Assembly (NCBI GenBank): GCA_944383415.1
Contig: CALWPK010000004.1
Coordinates: 1-44,196 of the forward strand
From: an uncultured Clostridia bacterium
GTDB lineage: Bacteria; Bacillota; Clostridia; Christensenellales; UBA1242
DNA length: 44,196 nt
Direction of reading: 5' to 3'
This document shows, one piece after another, positions 1 to 9,600 of the stretch. Both the position numbers and the translations under genes were made by a program. The stretch's first letter is position 1, and the number at the start of each line of letters is the position of its first letter. Under the pieces are notes generated by a model that was not told the origin of the DNA, ran no database searches, and saw only the letters and a list, made by a program, of their open reading frames with translations.

Positions 1-53
1 CTGTAAATTCTAAGTTTTACTTCCATAAGTTTACTTGTATCAATCTTTTTCAT
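1..53 (-). CDS. 5' end of a truncated unknown gene
   Basis: A minus-strand reading frame starts with ATG at 53 and runs off the left edge. The visible residues are MKKIDTSKLMEVKLRIY. A ribosome site (GGAG, plus-strand ctcc near 60-63) lies a few bases upstream of the ATG, which supports a real start. Seventeen residues are too few to assign a family. The gene lies downstream, on the same strand, of a second strong ribosome site with an ATG-TAA start-stop (101-118) and of the stem-loop array at 140-354. That makes the array a possible leader or companion RNA of this gene. Confidence 0.5.
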   Translation of the reverse strand, partial: MKKIDTSKLMEVKLRIY

Positions 54-100
54 TTTATTCTCCTTTTAATTTTTATTTGTTTTTGTTTTTAGTTTTAATT

Positions 101-118
101 TTACATTTCACACCTCCT
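101..118 (-). promoter_or_regulatory. Strong Shine-Dalgarno followed by ATG-TAA start-stop
   Basis: On the minus strand a perfect AGGAGG (plus 113-118) is followed by six bases and then ATG (106-104), which is followed at once by TAA (103-101). The spacing is ideal for initiation, yet no peptide can be made. The next real start, with its own ribosome site, is at 53. It may be a ribosome-parking leader element, a decayed leader ORF or chance. Confidence 0.4.
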
Positions 119-139
119 TTTAAATGATTTTACTATTCT

Positions 140-354
140 CGCGTGGACACCATTTGTCCCTGCGGGAAAAGTTTTTTAACTTTTCATATATATTTTTACA
201 TAATCGCATTATCACCATTTGATAATGCGGGGAAAAATTTTATATCTAAATTTTACAGTTCTCGTAGGGACACCATTTGACCCAGCGAAAAATATTTTTT
301 AACTTTTTTCACCCAAATTATAACAATCCCGCGTGTTCACCATTTGAACACGCG
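140..354. repeat. Four tandem stem-loops with constant loop and covarying stems
   Basis: Four hairpins lie at 140-164, 205-229, 263-287 and 330-354, with starts 58-67 bases apart. Each has a 10-bp stem, outer CG..CG pairs, and the constant core CACCATTTG (loop CCATT closed by CA/TG). The stems differ in sequence but keep pairing: 205-229 (CGCATTATCA / TGATAATGCG) and 330-354 (CGCGTGTTCA / TGAACACGCG) are perfect, the others carry one or two mismatches and a G-U pair. Flanks are similar: A/T-rich with ttta-ca-at before and a short G/A run before T-rich sequence after. The array sits beyond the terminator of the helicase gene and upstream of the truncated gene at 1-53. Compensated stems suggest selection on structure (RNA or cruciform DNA). 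The family is not recognised. Confidence 0.7.
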
Positions 355-369
355 ACAAAAATAGTAATA

Positions 370-402
370 AAAAAACCGTAATAGTAATCATTACGGTTTT
401 TT
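370..402 (-). terminator. Intrinsic terminator of the helicase-NUDIX operon
   Basis: A hairpin of 13 pairs (core CCGTAAT / ATTACGG, 7-base loop) is flanked by A-runs and T-runs on both sides, so it could work in both directions. It lies 37 bases past the stop codon of the helicase gene and separates that operon from the stem-loop array. Confidence 0.8.
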
Positions 403-438
403 AATATTAAGTTATTGTTTTATTTTCTATCGATATGT

Positions 439-3400
439 TTAATTAACCATCAATTTGCTAGTTCTTTCAATAAACTTTGCAGGTATTTTGTTATGCATTT
501 TCCACACAATCGAAATAGGTCTTGATCCCTCGTGTGAGACATAATCACAATAACCTAAAATTGAATAATTTTCTGTATTACCATATTCATTCACTCTATA
601 ATTTCTAACACACAATAATATATTATTATTAGTTTTTTTATGATTTATGTAACGCTGTCCCGTCGGCGAATTAATATCCGTTTTATTTTGTGACTGCCAA
701 TGGAATAATTTATCGTTAATAGAATAATCTTCATATTTAACTTCAGGCGCATAATGTTTTTCAGATTTGTTTAATGTTACAAAAAATATATCTGTTTTTT
801 CATTTTCTATATACCACACACCTGATGTTAATGGGAAATATCTACTTTCTGTATATTCACCAAAACCAGCAAGTATTTGCGCATTAGAATAAGCAGAATA
901 CAATTCCAAAGGACAATTACTAAATTTAATCACTTGACTATTAACGATGTCTATTTTTGAAAAATTATAGTTTAATAAATCTATGATTTCCTCATAATAT
1001 GGCGCCTTTACAATCTTTTCTATGCTCTCAATAACATTTTTACAACCTAAATCTTTCGGAGATTTTTGAGTTTCAAAAGTGTAATGCAACATTAAAAGAC
1101 AACGTTTATCATATTCTGTTAATTCAATATGTTTAGCATTTTTTATTTTTGGAAGTAAATCTAACAGTCGTTTTATCCACGCAGAAGAATTTATTTGTGT
1201 ACTTCTAGATAAAAATGTTAAAAATTTATCATCATCAATAACATTTGAATTTTGTAGCGAAGTGAAAGATAATCCTATATTATATAATTTAGCTGGATTT
1301 ATATTATAATATTCAAAAAAGTTTTTATAATTTAGTACAAGTCCACTGTCACTTTCAAAATTTCTAAATTTTTCAATAAAGTTTGCTTTATTATTAAACG
1401 ATTGCTTAATGTTGTTTAATACATATTCTTGGGCTTTCTTTTCCAATGTTATAAAACAACCCTTTGGAAGATTTGGAAATCCATTTTTTATTTCGGTAGA
1501 AACAGACATTGCATTAACACCTAGAAGAGCCTGATATTTATCAGCATATCTATACTTTTTATTAGCTTGTCCAACGTAATCTAAAACCGTTAAAGAATCT
1601 TTCCCTTCACAAAGTCTTAAACCTCTACCTAATTGTTGCAAAAATACGGTTAAACTATCTGTTGGTCTTAAAAATAAAACTGTATTTACTTCTGGAATAT
1701 CAACACCTTCATTATATAAATCCACAACAAATATAAACTTTATTTCGCCCTTTACTAATTTATCTTTAACATTTTCTCTTAATTCTTTTGAAGAATTACT
1801 ATCAAGTTCGATAGATGGTATTCCGGCATCATTAAATACTTTTGCCATAAATTGAGCATGTTGTTGACTTACACAAAATCCCAACCCTTTTATTGTATCA
1901 ATATCATTAAGGTATTTATTTAATGATTTTAAAACAGTCATTGCTCTCGCTTTATTAAATGATAAAACATTGCTAAGTTCTTGTATATCATATCCACCTC
2001 TTGTCCATTTTATAGAACTTAAATCTGTTTCGTCTGAAACTCCGAAATATGTAAAAGGTACAAGCAGATTTCTATCAATAGCTTCTGGGAGTCTAATTTC
2101 AGCAGATATTTTACCATCAAAATATTGTAAAATATCTTTTCCGTCCATTCTTTCTGGTGTTGCAGTAAGTCCGAGTAAAATTTTTGGTTTAAAATGTGAT
2201 AATAACTTTTGATATCCTTCTGCTGCCGCGTGATGAAATTCATCAACAATAATATAATCATAAAAATCAGGTGCTAATTTTTCATATAACTTTTTAGAAT
2301 TAAATGTTTGAATTGATACAAACAAATTATCAATACTTTTGGGTAAAATTCCACCTACCATTAATTCTCCAAAATTATTATTTCTTAAAACTCCTCTAAA
2401 ACATTTTAAGCTTTGTTTTAAAATTTCCTCTCTATGAGCTACAAATAAAAATTTAATTTTTCTTCCATGTTGTGATTGTAGATAACGTTTAAAGTCAAAT
2501 GCAGACATAACCGTTTTCCCGGTTCCTGTAGCTGCAACAACTAAATTTCTAAAATTGCCACGATTTTCTCTTTCTACTCTAAGCTTTTCAAGAACTCTTT
2601 CTTGATAAGGATATGGAGTAATATCAAAATTGTATTCTTCTAAATCAAATGATTTTGGGTGCTTTTCTTGATATAAATTGTTTCTTAATTTTTCATTATC
2701 TACTTTATTATATTTTTCAAATTCTTCACTGTTCCAATATACTTCAAATGTTCCACATATTTTATCAAAAACGTCTTTCATCTCTTTTTCGGTAACTTTA
2801 ACATTCCATTCCGTTCCGCTTGTAAGCGCGGCACTTGAAATATTAGACGATCCAACATAAGCGGTAGAAAATCCAGTTTTTCTTTTAAATATATAACTTT
2901 TAGCATGTAATCGTGTTTGTTTTGTATTATATGATATTTTTATCTCAGTATTGTTTAGTTCGCACAATCGTTCAATGGCTTTTGCTTCAGTTGCTCCAGT
3001 ATAAGTAGTTGTTATAATTCTTAATTTGCCACCATTGTCAGTAAATTCTTTTAATTCATCTAAAAGTCTTACTATTCCACTCCATTTAATAAATGAAACG
3101 ATAAAACCTATTTCATCACAACTAGAAATTTCTTTTTTTAATTCACTAAGCAATTGAATTTCAGTGTTTGCACCAGTAAACACAAAAGGCTCTGCAATAG
3201 AATAGTTTGTTCTTATTGGATAATCCGTTTTTAATGCTCTTATACTATTCTTTTTATTCATTAAAGAATATAACATTTCGGCATCTTCAGAAATTAGTTG
3301 ACTTGAATAGTATTCATCTTTAGTTTCATCTTTTATTTTATTAATAAGATAATTGCAAAAATTTAACTGTTCTTCTATTGTGTAATTATTCTCAGATAAA

Positions 3401-3555
3401 TCTTTTAAGCCTTTTTCTAAAACCTCAGACAAATAATGAGATAAAATTTTTGGTGCAATTTCTTTATCTATTTTCCTTTTTTCAACTTGAATATCATTTT
3501 CATCAATATCATTTAAAGCTTTATTGATAATTTGCTCATACAGTCCAAAATTCAT
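439..3555 (-). CDS. PLD-nuclease / superfamily 2 helicase with DUF3427
   Basis: A 1038-residue protein with three parts. An N-terminal phospholipase-D-like domain carries an HxK motif (LHAKSY, near residue 217) followed by VGSSNIS. The superfamily 2 helicase core has Walker A AATGTGKT (near 343), DEAH-type box DEFH (near 437), LTATPERMDG, and motif VI QQLGRGLRL (near 643). The C-terminus contains FHWQSQN and SPTGQRYI, typical of DUF3427. This architecture is known from bacterial genomic and defence islands, and probably couples DNA translocation to a nuclease. The ATG overlaps the stop of the NUDIX gene as TAATG, with GGAGGAG five bases upstream, so the two are translationally coupled. The domain call is firm; the defence role is inferred from context. 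Confidence 0.88.
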   Translation of the reverse strand: MNFGLYEQIINKALNDIDENDIQVEKRKIDKEIAPKILSHYLSEVLEKGLKDLSENNYTIEEQLNFCNYLINKIKDETKDEYYSSQLISEDAEMLYSLMNKKNSIRALKTDYPIRTNYSIAEPFVFTGANTEIQLLSELKKEISSCDEIGFIVSFIKWSGIVRLLDELKEFTDNGGKLRIITTTYTGATEAKAIERLCELNNTEIKISYNTKQTRLHAKSYIFKRKTGFSTAYVGSSNISSAALTSGTEWNVKVTEKEMKDVFDKICGTFEVYWNSEEFEKYNKVDNEKLRNNLYQEKHPKSFDLEEYNFDITPYPYQERVLEKLRVERENRGNFRNLVVAATGTGKTVMSAFDFKRYLQSQHGRKIKFLFVAHREEILKQSLKCFRGVLRNNNFGELMVGGILPKSIDNLFVSIQTFNSKKLYEKLAPDFYDYIIVDEFHHAAAEGYQKLLSHFKPKILLGLTATPERMDGKDILQYFDGKISAEIRLPEAIDRNLLVPFTYFGVSDETDLSSIKWTRGGYDIQELSNVLSFNKARAMTVLKSLNKYLNDIDTIKGLGFCVSQQHAQFMAKVFNDAGIPSIELDSNSSKELRENVKDKLVKGEIKFIFVVDLYNEGVDIPEVNTVLFLRPTDSLTVFLQQLGRGLRLCEGKDSLTVLDYVGQANKKYRYADKYQALLGVNAMSVSTEIKNGFPNLPKGCFITLEKKAQEYVLNNIKQSFNNKANFIEKFRNFESDSGLVLNYKNFFEYYNINPAKLYNIGLSFTSLQNSNVIDDDKFLTFLSRSTQINSSAWIKRLLDLLPKIKNAKHIELTEYDKRCLLMLHYTFETQKSPKDLGCKNVIESIEKIVKAPYYEEIIDLLNYNFSKIDIVNSQVIKFSNCPLELYSAYSNAQILAGFGEYTESRYFPLTSGVWYIENEKTDIFFVTLNKSEKHYAPEVKYEDYSINDKLFHWQSQNKTDINSPTGQRYINHKKTNNNILLCVRNYRVNEYGNTENYSILGYCDYVSHEGSRPISIVWKMHNKIPAKFIERTSKLMVN

Positions 3556-3950
3556 TATTTCTCCTCCATTAGCTTCTTTACAATTGGCATATCCGCAGGA
3601 GCCCAGTCAATAATATTTAATTCAGATTTTTCTAGCCATTTGCAATCTTTATGTATATTTAATTTAAAATCAAGATCTTTTGTATTGCATTTATAACAAA
3701 ACATTGTAATTTTAAAATCTGGGTATGTATATTCAACATCACAAAAATGATTTTCAACAATAACGTCTAAATCCATTTCTTCTAATAATTCTCTTTTAAG
3801 TGCTTGTTCATTAGTTTCACCCTCTTCAATTTTACCACCTGGAAATTCCCACTTGAAAGAGACATAATCATACTTTCCTTTATCTCTTTGCATACAAAGA
3901 ATTTTACCATTATTTTCAATAATTCCTGCAACTACTTTAATTTCTTCCAT
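3555..3950 (-). CDS. NUDIX hydrolase (MutT-like)
   Basis: A 131-residue NUDIX protein, about the normal length for MutT-type nucleoside triphosphate pyrophosphohydrolases. The NUDIX box begins at GGKIEEGE and continues through REL and EE, giving GX5EX7REUXEEXGU with one change (M in place of the usual G, EEMDLD). A ribosome site (GAGG) precedes the ATG. It is the first gene of a two-gene operon, and its stop overlaps the helicase start by one base. The NUDIX protein probably hydrolyses a modified or signalling nucleotide, but the substrate cannot be read from sequence. The fixed coupling suggests that helicase and hydrolase act together, as in two-gene defence modules; simple housekeeping sanitation is the alternative. 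Confidence 0.88.
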   Translation of the reverse strand: MEEIKVVAGIIENNGKILCMQRDKGKYDYVSFKWEFPGGKIEEGETNEQALKRELLEEMDLDVIVENHFCDVEYTYPDFKITMFCYKCNTKDLDFKLNIHKDCKWLEKSELNIIDWAPADMPIVKKLMEEK

Positions 3951-4060
3951 AAAAACCTCAAAAACAGTATAACATATAATTAAAAAAATTACTCTACATT
4001 CTACCCGTTTTATAAATTATTTAAATCATTACATTAAATTATATGATTAAATTTTATAAA

Positions 4061-4088
4061 AAAATGAAGATGTTATAATCTTCATTTT
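4061..4088 (-). terminator. Terminator overlapping the stop codon of the TOPRIM-like gene
   Basis: An 11-bp perfect stem (AAAATGAAGAT / ATCTTCATTTT on the minus strand) with a six-base loop is followed by a T-run. The TGA stop of the gene ending at 4082 lies inside the 5' arm of the stem. Confidence 0.85.
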
Positions 4089-4762
4089 AATATTTTTGTA
4101 ATCAAATTTTCAATTTTATAAATGCCATTTTCATGAGAATCTATTATTTTTCTTAAATCTAAGGACTGAATTAACGACTTTGCCCTCTTACCTTCATGAT
4201 AAACTTTGTCCGTATAATCATTATAAAGATTTTTCATCTTAACCTTTCCTTTACGTCCTCTTAAATTATCAACAGAAATATTTTCATCAATGTTTAAAAA
4301 TTTTAAAATATTTTCAATATCTATAAAAAATAAATCCTCAACATCTTTTTGGGCACAACAATCTATTATATCTATTACATTAGATATTGATTTTAATTTA
4401 CCTCTTAAAATTTGCCAATCTTCTTGAGAAAAAACTGATATATCCTTTCCATCTGTATCGTAACACAATGCAACATGCCAACTAATATTTTTAAATTTAT
4501 CAGCACAAAAATTATTAAACCATATTGCCTGATTTGTTATTTGAGTTATTGTTTTTGCATTTTTCATTTTTATTAAAATAATATTTTCATTTTTACTCAA
4601 TTCGTAAAAATAATCTAATTCTGTTTCATCATAATACTTATTAAATCTAATATTATTATCTAAACTAATACTTTTTAAAATTTCTTCATAAAAGCACAAC
4701 TCAGTATCTCCCTCCATAATCAAAGCAATGCCATGTTTATAATTTTTTTGAATATTAATCAT
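4082..4762 (-). CDS. TOPRIM-like nuclease partner of an AAA ATPase
   Basis: A 226-residue protein with the acidic motifs expected of a TOPRIM fold: MEGDTE near residue 17 (the conserved glutamate) and CYDTDGKD near 104 (the DxD pair), followed by CAQKDVEDLFF. The start overlaps the end of the ATPase gene by 8 bases, so the pair is translationally coupled. ATPase-plus-TOPRIM pairs include OLD/Gabija-type, PARIS (AriA-AriB) and RloA-RloB-like systems, in which the ATPase senses infection and releases or activates the nuclease. This protein is shorter than usual AriB and the family is not certain. The TOPRIM call rests on motif spacing only. Confidence 0.6.
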   Translation of the reverse strand: MINIQKNYKHGIALIMEGDTELCFYEEILKSISLDNNIRFNKYYDETELDYFYELSKNENIILIKMKNAKTITQITNQAIWFNNFCADKFKNISWHVALCYDTDGKDISVFSQEDWQILRGKLKSISNVIDIIDCCAQKDVEDLFFIDIENILKFLNIDENISVDNLRGRKGKVKMKNLYNDYTDKVYHEGKRAKSLIQSLDLRKIIDSHENGIYKIENLITKILK

Positions 4763-6071
4763 TTACATCCTCTAAAAAAGCCTTAATATGTTCGCATTGA
4801 TCGTCATCGCATTGAGATATATAATTAAATATATACTCTCCATAAGACATTCCTAAATTATGTGCAAGATTGTTTAGTTTTGAAAATTTGGAAGGTTTTA
4901 CTTTTAAAAATTCAGCAATACCCAAATTATTTGGCATTCCGATATAAATTTGATCATTTTTTAAATACTGTAAAAGGTTTGTTGAATGGCTAGATATTAA
5001 AATATTTGTATTTTGTGTTAACATCTCAATTTCTTCTAATAATTTTTTAAGTAAACCAGGATGAATACTTGTTTCAAGTTCTTCAATTGCCAAAATTTGA
5101 ACATTGTTCTCATCTGACAATAATACATTTAATAAAATCCAAAAAACTCTTTTTGTTCCTGCAGACATTCTCTCCATGCTAATCGGTTGATTTAAGTTTT
5201 TTTGTTTTATAAAAATTTGGTATAACTGATCTTTTATTAATGTTGGTGGAATATCTTCTTCACTTTTTTCATCAACATTTGTTATAATTATCTTTTTTGT
5301 CATCTTAGCTTCTATTTCTCGCTTGTTAAAAGACACATCTTCAAATTCAGGAAATAATCTAAATATTGAACTTTTGAAAGCTTTAAATTTTTTTGGATTA
5401 TTTTCATTTAAAAAATATAATGCTCTAGGAATATCTCTATCATTATAAGGAACTATTTCTTCTTCGCCTAATAAATGAAAAGGTATTGGTTCAAAATTAG
5501 GATTCGCGTCCAATAAAGAACAATAATTGTATCTTATATTTTTAATATAATTTATTAATTCTGAGTATTTTAAATCTTCGAAAGATGATAAAAAATCAAT
5601 TATTAATTGCGTATCAGTTAACTTTAACTTTGTTTTATACTTCGTTTTAATATCTTTTTTAAACTGATTGTTTTTTCTATCAAAAAGTTTTTTATAATGA
5701 GAAGAATTTAATTCTTTTATATCTAACCATTCGTTAATAATTTTATTCCCACTATTATCTTCTTTATGCCAAACAAATTCATATCCATATTTAAAGTGTG
5801 TGTATTCCTTATTTTCATTAATACCTTCTATTTGAAAATAAAAATTATCATTTTCTGTATTTACATTTAAAGGTATACCTCCAGAAAAACCCATCATTCT
5901 TTTCCTAATTTTTTCATTTTGCGTTATAAATTCTAATGCAAAATCCATAGACCTTAGCAAATTAGATTTTCCATAATTGTTTACAGACACAAAAGATAGC
6001 AAGTTTTTCAGTTCTATTGAAATATTTTTTATATTTCTAAAGCCTTTAACTGAAATTTTTGTTAATTTCAT
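4755..6071 (-). CDS. AAA/ABC-type ATPase of an OLD/PARIS-like defence pair
   Basis: A 438-residue ATPase of the SMC/OLD type. The N-terminus reads KISVKGFRNI, typical of RecF/OLD-like proteins. The P-loop region is SVNNYGKSNLL near residue 32, where the first glycine of GxxxxGKS is a serine. The ABC signature-like MSAGTKRVF lies near 304, Walker B LAIEELETSIHPG near 330, and the H-loop ISSHS follows. AAGGAG seven bases upstream supports the ATG. It is the first gene of the operon with the TOPRIM-like gene. In related systems (AriA of PARIS, RloA, Gabija GajA) the ATPase is the sensor. The substituted Walker A glycine may slow hydrolysis, but the GKS is intact. Confidence 0.8.
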   Translation of the reverse strand: MKLTKISVKGFRNIKNISIELKNLLSFVSVNNYGKSNLLRSMDFALEFITQNEKIRKRMMGFSGGIPLNVNTENDNFYFQIEGINENKEYTHFKYGYEFVWHKEDNSGNKIINEWLDIKELNSSHYKKLFDRKNNQFKKDIKTKYKTKLKLTDTQLIIDFLSSFEDLKYSELINYIKNIRYNYCSLLDANPNFEPIPFHLLGEEEIVPYNDRDIPRALYFLNENNPKKFKAFKSSIFRLFPEFEDVSFNKREIEAKMTKKIIITNVDEKSEEDIPPTLIKDQLYQIFIKQKNLNQPISMERMSAGTKRVFWILLNVLLSDENNVQILAIEELETSIHPGLLKKLLEEIEMLTQNTNILISSHSTNLLQYLKNDQIYIGMPNNLGIAEFLKVKPSKFSKLNNLAHNLGMSYGEYIFNYISQCDDDQCEHIKAFLEDVND

Positions 6072-6183
6072 ACATTTTCTCCTTATTACTAATATATAAT
6101 ATTTTTATAAAAATTGCAATATAATATGCCAACTTTTAATAACTTTTTATAAATATTTCACAAAAATTATTAAAAGTATACAT

Positions 6184-6228
6184 AAAAAGATGCCTAATTA
6201 TTTAATTTTACAATGATTAGCATTTTTT
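6184..6228. terminator. Terminator-like hairpin between the defence units
   Basis: A long imperfect hairpin (core GCCTAATTAT / ATGATTAGC with bulges) is bordered by an A-run on the left and a T-run on the right, so it looks terminator-like on both strands. No plus-strand gene lies just upstream, so on the plus strand it would belong to a lost gene or a small RNA. Confidence 0.4.
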
Positions 6229-6242
6229 CATTATATACTTTT

Positions 6243-6273
6243 AGTTCAATCTGGATAGTGTTGGTGCCGCCAT
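6243..6273 (+). repeat. 31-bp direct repeat, copy 1
   Basis: This 31-bp element (AGTTCAATCTGGATAGTG then TTGGTGCCGCCAT) is found again at 11372-11402 with one difference (C6251 versus T11380). Each copy is followed within about 10 bases by a terminator hairpin whose sequence differs between copies. The two copies bracket the promoter-STAND-HEPN unit. It may be a recombination or cassette boundary, or a conserved 3'-UTR RNA element. Confidence 0.8.
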
Positions 6274-6278
6274 AGGAG

Positions 6279-6316
6279 TCTCAATACTAACCGTTTGGTG
6301 GTATTGAGATTTTTTT
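6279..6316 (+). terminator. Intrinsic terminator after repeat copy 1
   Basis: The stem starts TCTCAATAC (6279-6287) and pairs with GTATTGAGA (6301-6309), extending to ACC/GGT with loop GTTT, and is followed by seven T. No plus-strand gene lies directly upstream, so the gene it once served may be missing. Confidence 0.75.
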
Positions 6317-6541
6317 ATAAATTCTGATAATTTCAATGTTTACATAGATTTTTATATTTTAAAAAATACTTTCCCCAATTTTCAAACAAAAATCAAAGAG
6401 GTTACTTATCATAAATTGCTCCTATAATTTACAATTATATAACGTACAATTTTTAAAAATCTTCAAAATATAAAAGAATAAACAAACAAATTAAAATATG
6501 TTTGTTTTTATTTGTTTTATAAAAATTTTGTATAACCTTAA

Positions 6542-6569
6542 TTGAAAAGTTGGTTTCGTATGTTATAAT
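6542..6569 (+). promoter_or_regulatory. Promoter of the STAND-HEPN operon
   Basis: TTGAAA (6542-6547), a 16-base spacer and TATAAT (6564-6569), with an extended TG at 6561-6562. It gives a leader of about 45 bases before the ATG at 6620. This makes the unit autonomously transcribed. Confidence 0.65.
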
Positions 6570-6619
6570 GTCTATATTGATAATAAACTGCAATAATTTA
6601 TAAATCACAGGAGAATAAA

Positions 6620-9600
6620 ATGAACGAATATAAAACCATAGAAAAAGAATTGCTTATGATTGATCAATCTAAAATGCAGGATATTGTTTTTCAAATTATA
6701 GATAAACGATACAAACCTACAAACATAGTAAATTTAGGAAGTGCAAGTGGAGTTCAAACCACAAGATATGGAACCCCCGATATTTTTCTTCAATTATCCA
6801 ATGAAAATTATATTTTTGTTGAAGTTACCATTCAAAAAAATAGATTATTAAGTAAAATAAAATCAGATATAGAAAAATGTAAGGAAAATGCTAAGAAACT
6901 TCTAGATGAAAATGCAAATATTGAAAAGGTAATCTTTGCGTGTGTTGGGAAAATGAAAACTTACGAATTGCAAGAATGCCAAAATTTATGTAAAGAGTTT
7001 TGTATTAATGTTAATTCCCCTTTTGAATTTTGGGGCTTAGATAAACTAAGCGCACTACTATTACATACATATCAATCAGTTGCAGTATCTGAACTGAATA
7101 TAAAATTTACATATGAAATTATTGAAACTTTAGATGAATATTTACAAAACAATAAATATGATATTTCTCAACAACATGAATTTTTGTTTAGAGAAAATGA
7201 ATTGTGCGAAATACAAAATAAACTTCTTGAAAAAAATATTGTTTTACTTCATGGGCCTGCAGGATGTGGCAAAACGAGATTATGTATACATTTAGCTCAA
7301 AAACTTAAAATTAGTAACCAAATAAATGAAATTTATTATATCAAAAATGCTTTTAGCAATCCCTTTGAAGCAATATGTAATGTTGTAGAACAAAATAATG
7401 TGGCGATTATTTTAGATGATGTTAATCGCTTACCATTTAAAGATTTTATAATATATGCTCAAAAACATAAGAATGTTTATATACTAGCGACAGTTAGAGA
7501 TTATGCTAAAAACACAATAGCTGTGGATTTAAAAAATAATAATTTAGATAAATTATTAGAATTTATACAAATTAGTCCATTATCCAAAGAAGAACAAGAA
7601 AAAGTTTTAAAAACGATAATACCAGGTGCTAGTTATGATATATTAGTTTCTATTCAAAATGTCGCACATGAAAATCTAAGATTTGCTATAATGATGGCAG
7701 AAGTTTTAAATAAACATGGATATTTGCCAACAGAAATGAAAGAACTAATGAAGTATCACTTTAATAGTGTTAATACTGATTTAAAAAAGGCCATCACTAA
7801 GGGTAATAATATAAATTATTTAAAATCACTTGTTTTATTAGCCTTTTTCCATCGAATAGTTATGGAAGATGGAGATTATAATTGGGAATATATAAAAGCA
7901 GCTTTAAACCAAATAGGAATATCATGCGATATCTTCCATGATGCAATTGATTATTGGGATAGGCAAGAAGTTGTAAATATATCATATGAGGGAAAAGTGT
8001 GCGAAATTGGAGATCAAATATTGTCAACATATTTATTTTATAAATTAGTTATTGAAGATAAGCAGATATCATTAGCCACAATATTTAAATTATTTTTTCC
8101 TAAATACCGTAAATGTTTTGTTGACATGTTTAACTCAGTTTTACCTGCATATGGCTACCAAGATGAACTAATAATACACCCTTTAGAAAAACTATGGAAT
8201 GAACATTATAAAATTATAAATAATACTGAAACAATTCAATTTGTATCAGTTTTCTTTGAATTACTTCCTTTAGAATCTTTAGAATATATTAAAAAACAAG
8301 GTATTCCAATAAGACAAGACTTCATTAATATCCTATGTAACTACGAACCAAGTATTTATTATATAGCAGCAATTGACTTAATATTTAACCATATAGATAA
8401 TTATTCAATTGAAGAAAATATAATTACAAACTTAATTGAATCTTTTTCTGTTAGCAGACATTCATTTGATAATCAATTTGTTAGTCAAAAATATTTTCTA
8501 AAAAAATTACTAGAAAGAATCAAAAATAATGATGTTTGTAGAAAAATATTTTTAGGATTAACTAAAAAAATATTGGACCTTTCTTTTCATACAACTGAAT
8601 TAAATAAAAATTCTTTGGTTTGTTTTACTATTGAAGCAAAACCTTATAAATATTTATTAGAAACACGAACTCTTATATGGAATGGTTTGATAACTTTATA
8701 TGAAAATTACTTTTATAAAGATTTAAGACAATTATTAGAATATTTTCGCTTCTTTTCTAATTGCGAAAAAAGTGATGAGTCAAAGATTTTTTTTAGTAAT
8801 GACAAACAAACTATTTTGCCATTTGTAAATAGTCAATTAAACAATCAACTTACCTTTGAGCAAATGATAATATTAAATAACATGTTAGAATGTTGTTGTT
8901 CGGATAGAAGTGATGAATATAAAAATATTTTAAATCAACTAAAAGAAAAATCTATTGAATTTAAAATATACAATGAAGCATTCTCTAGAAAAAAAGAAAA
9001 TTTTGACTGGCGTTCAAGAACTAGTAAATATGACAATGTTTTTAATCTAATCAATATACCTGAAGATTTCCATTCATATATAATTGCATTACAATCACTT
9101 GAATGCGGCCGTGATGTAATTTCATATGCGGTAGATGCGTATTTTAGGTATGTAAACAAAAATTTACCCTCTCATTTTGAAGAATATTTAAAAAAGTTTA
9201 TTACTGAATTTAGCTATTTAGACATTAACTGTGGAGAAATAGCTAATATTATTTCTTATCATGATAAAACAATCGAATTTATAGATTTCGTTCTAACATC
9301 TTCAATGATAAATAAAAATATTATGATATTAGAATTACTTAAAAACCTAAAATGCAAAGATATATCATTACAACTTTATAACTTATGCTTAAAAACTTTT
9401 AAAGATGAATATTGCGTTAAGAACGAAACAAATAGTGTATTATATGTAAGTGAGTTCATTGAATTTGAAAAATTTCAATCTGGTTTTATTCTCACAATAT
9501 TTAAATTTATTTTAGAATCTAACAATAAAAACCTTAATAAATATAGAATAATAGATGACTTCTTTATTGAAATGAAAACAAATGAATGGTCTTATAAAAA

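Noticed and set aside
140..354. CRISPR array
   Set aside because: Only 9 bases are constant; the rest of each unit varies, the intervals are A/T-rich with shared character, and no cas gene is near.
140..354. Type III toxin-antitoxin RNA repeats (ToxIN-like)
   Set aside because: Unit length near 60 with perfect hairpins does not match known 34-48-base pseudoknot repeats, and the 17 visible residues of the next gene do not resemble ToxN, CptN or TenpN. Not excluded, but not supported.
6243..6273. tRNA 3' end serving as attachment site
   Set aside because: TTCAATC looks T-loop-like, but the needed T-stem partner is missing and the distance to the terminal CCA is wrong.
6243..6316. T-box riboswitch
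   Set aside because: TTGGTGCCGCC before a terminator recalls the T-box core, but there is no stem I or specifier loop upstream and no aminoacyl or amino-acid gene downstream.
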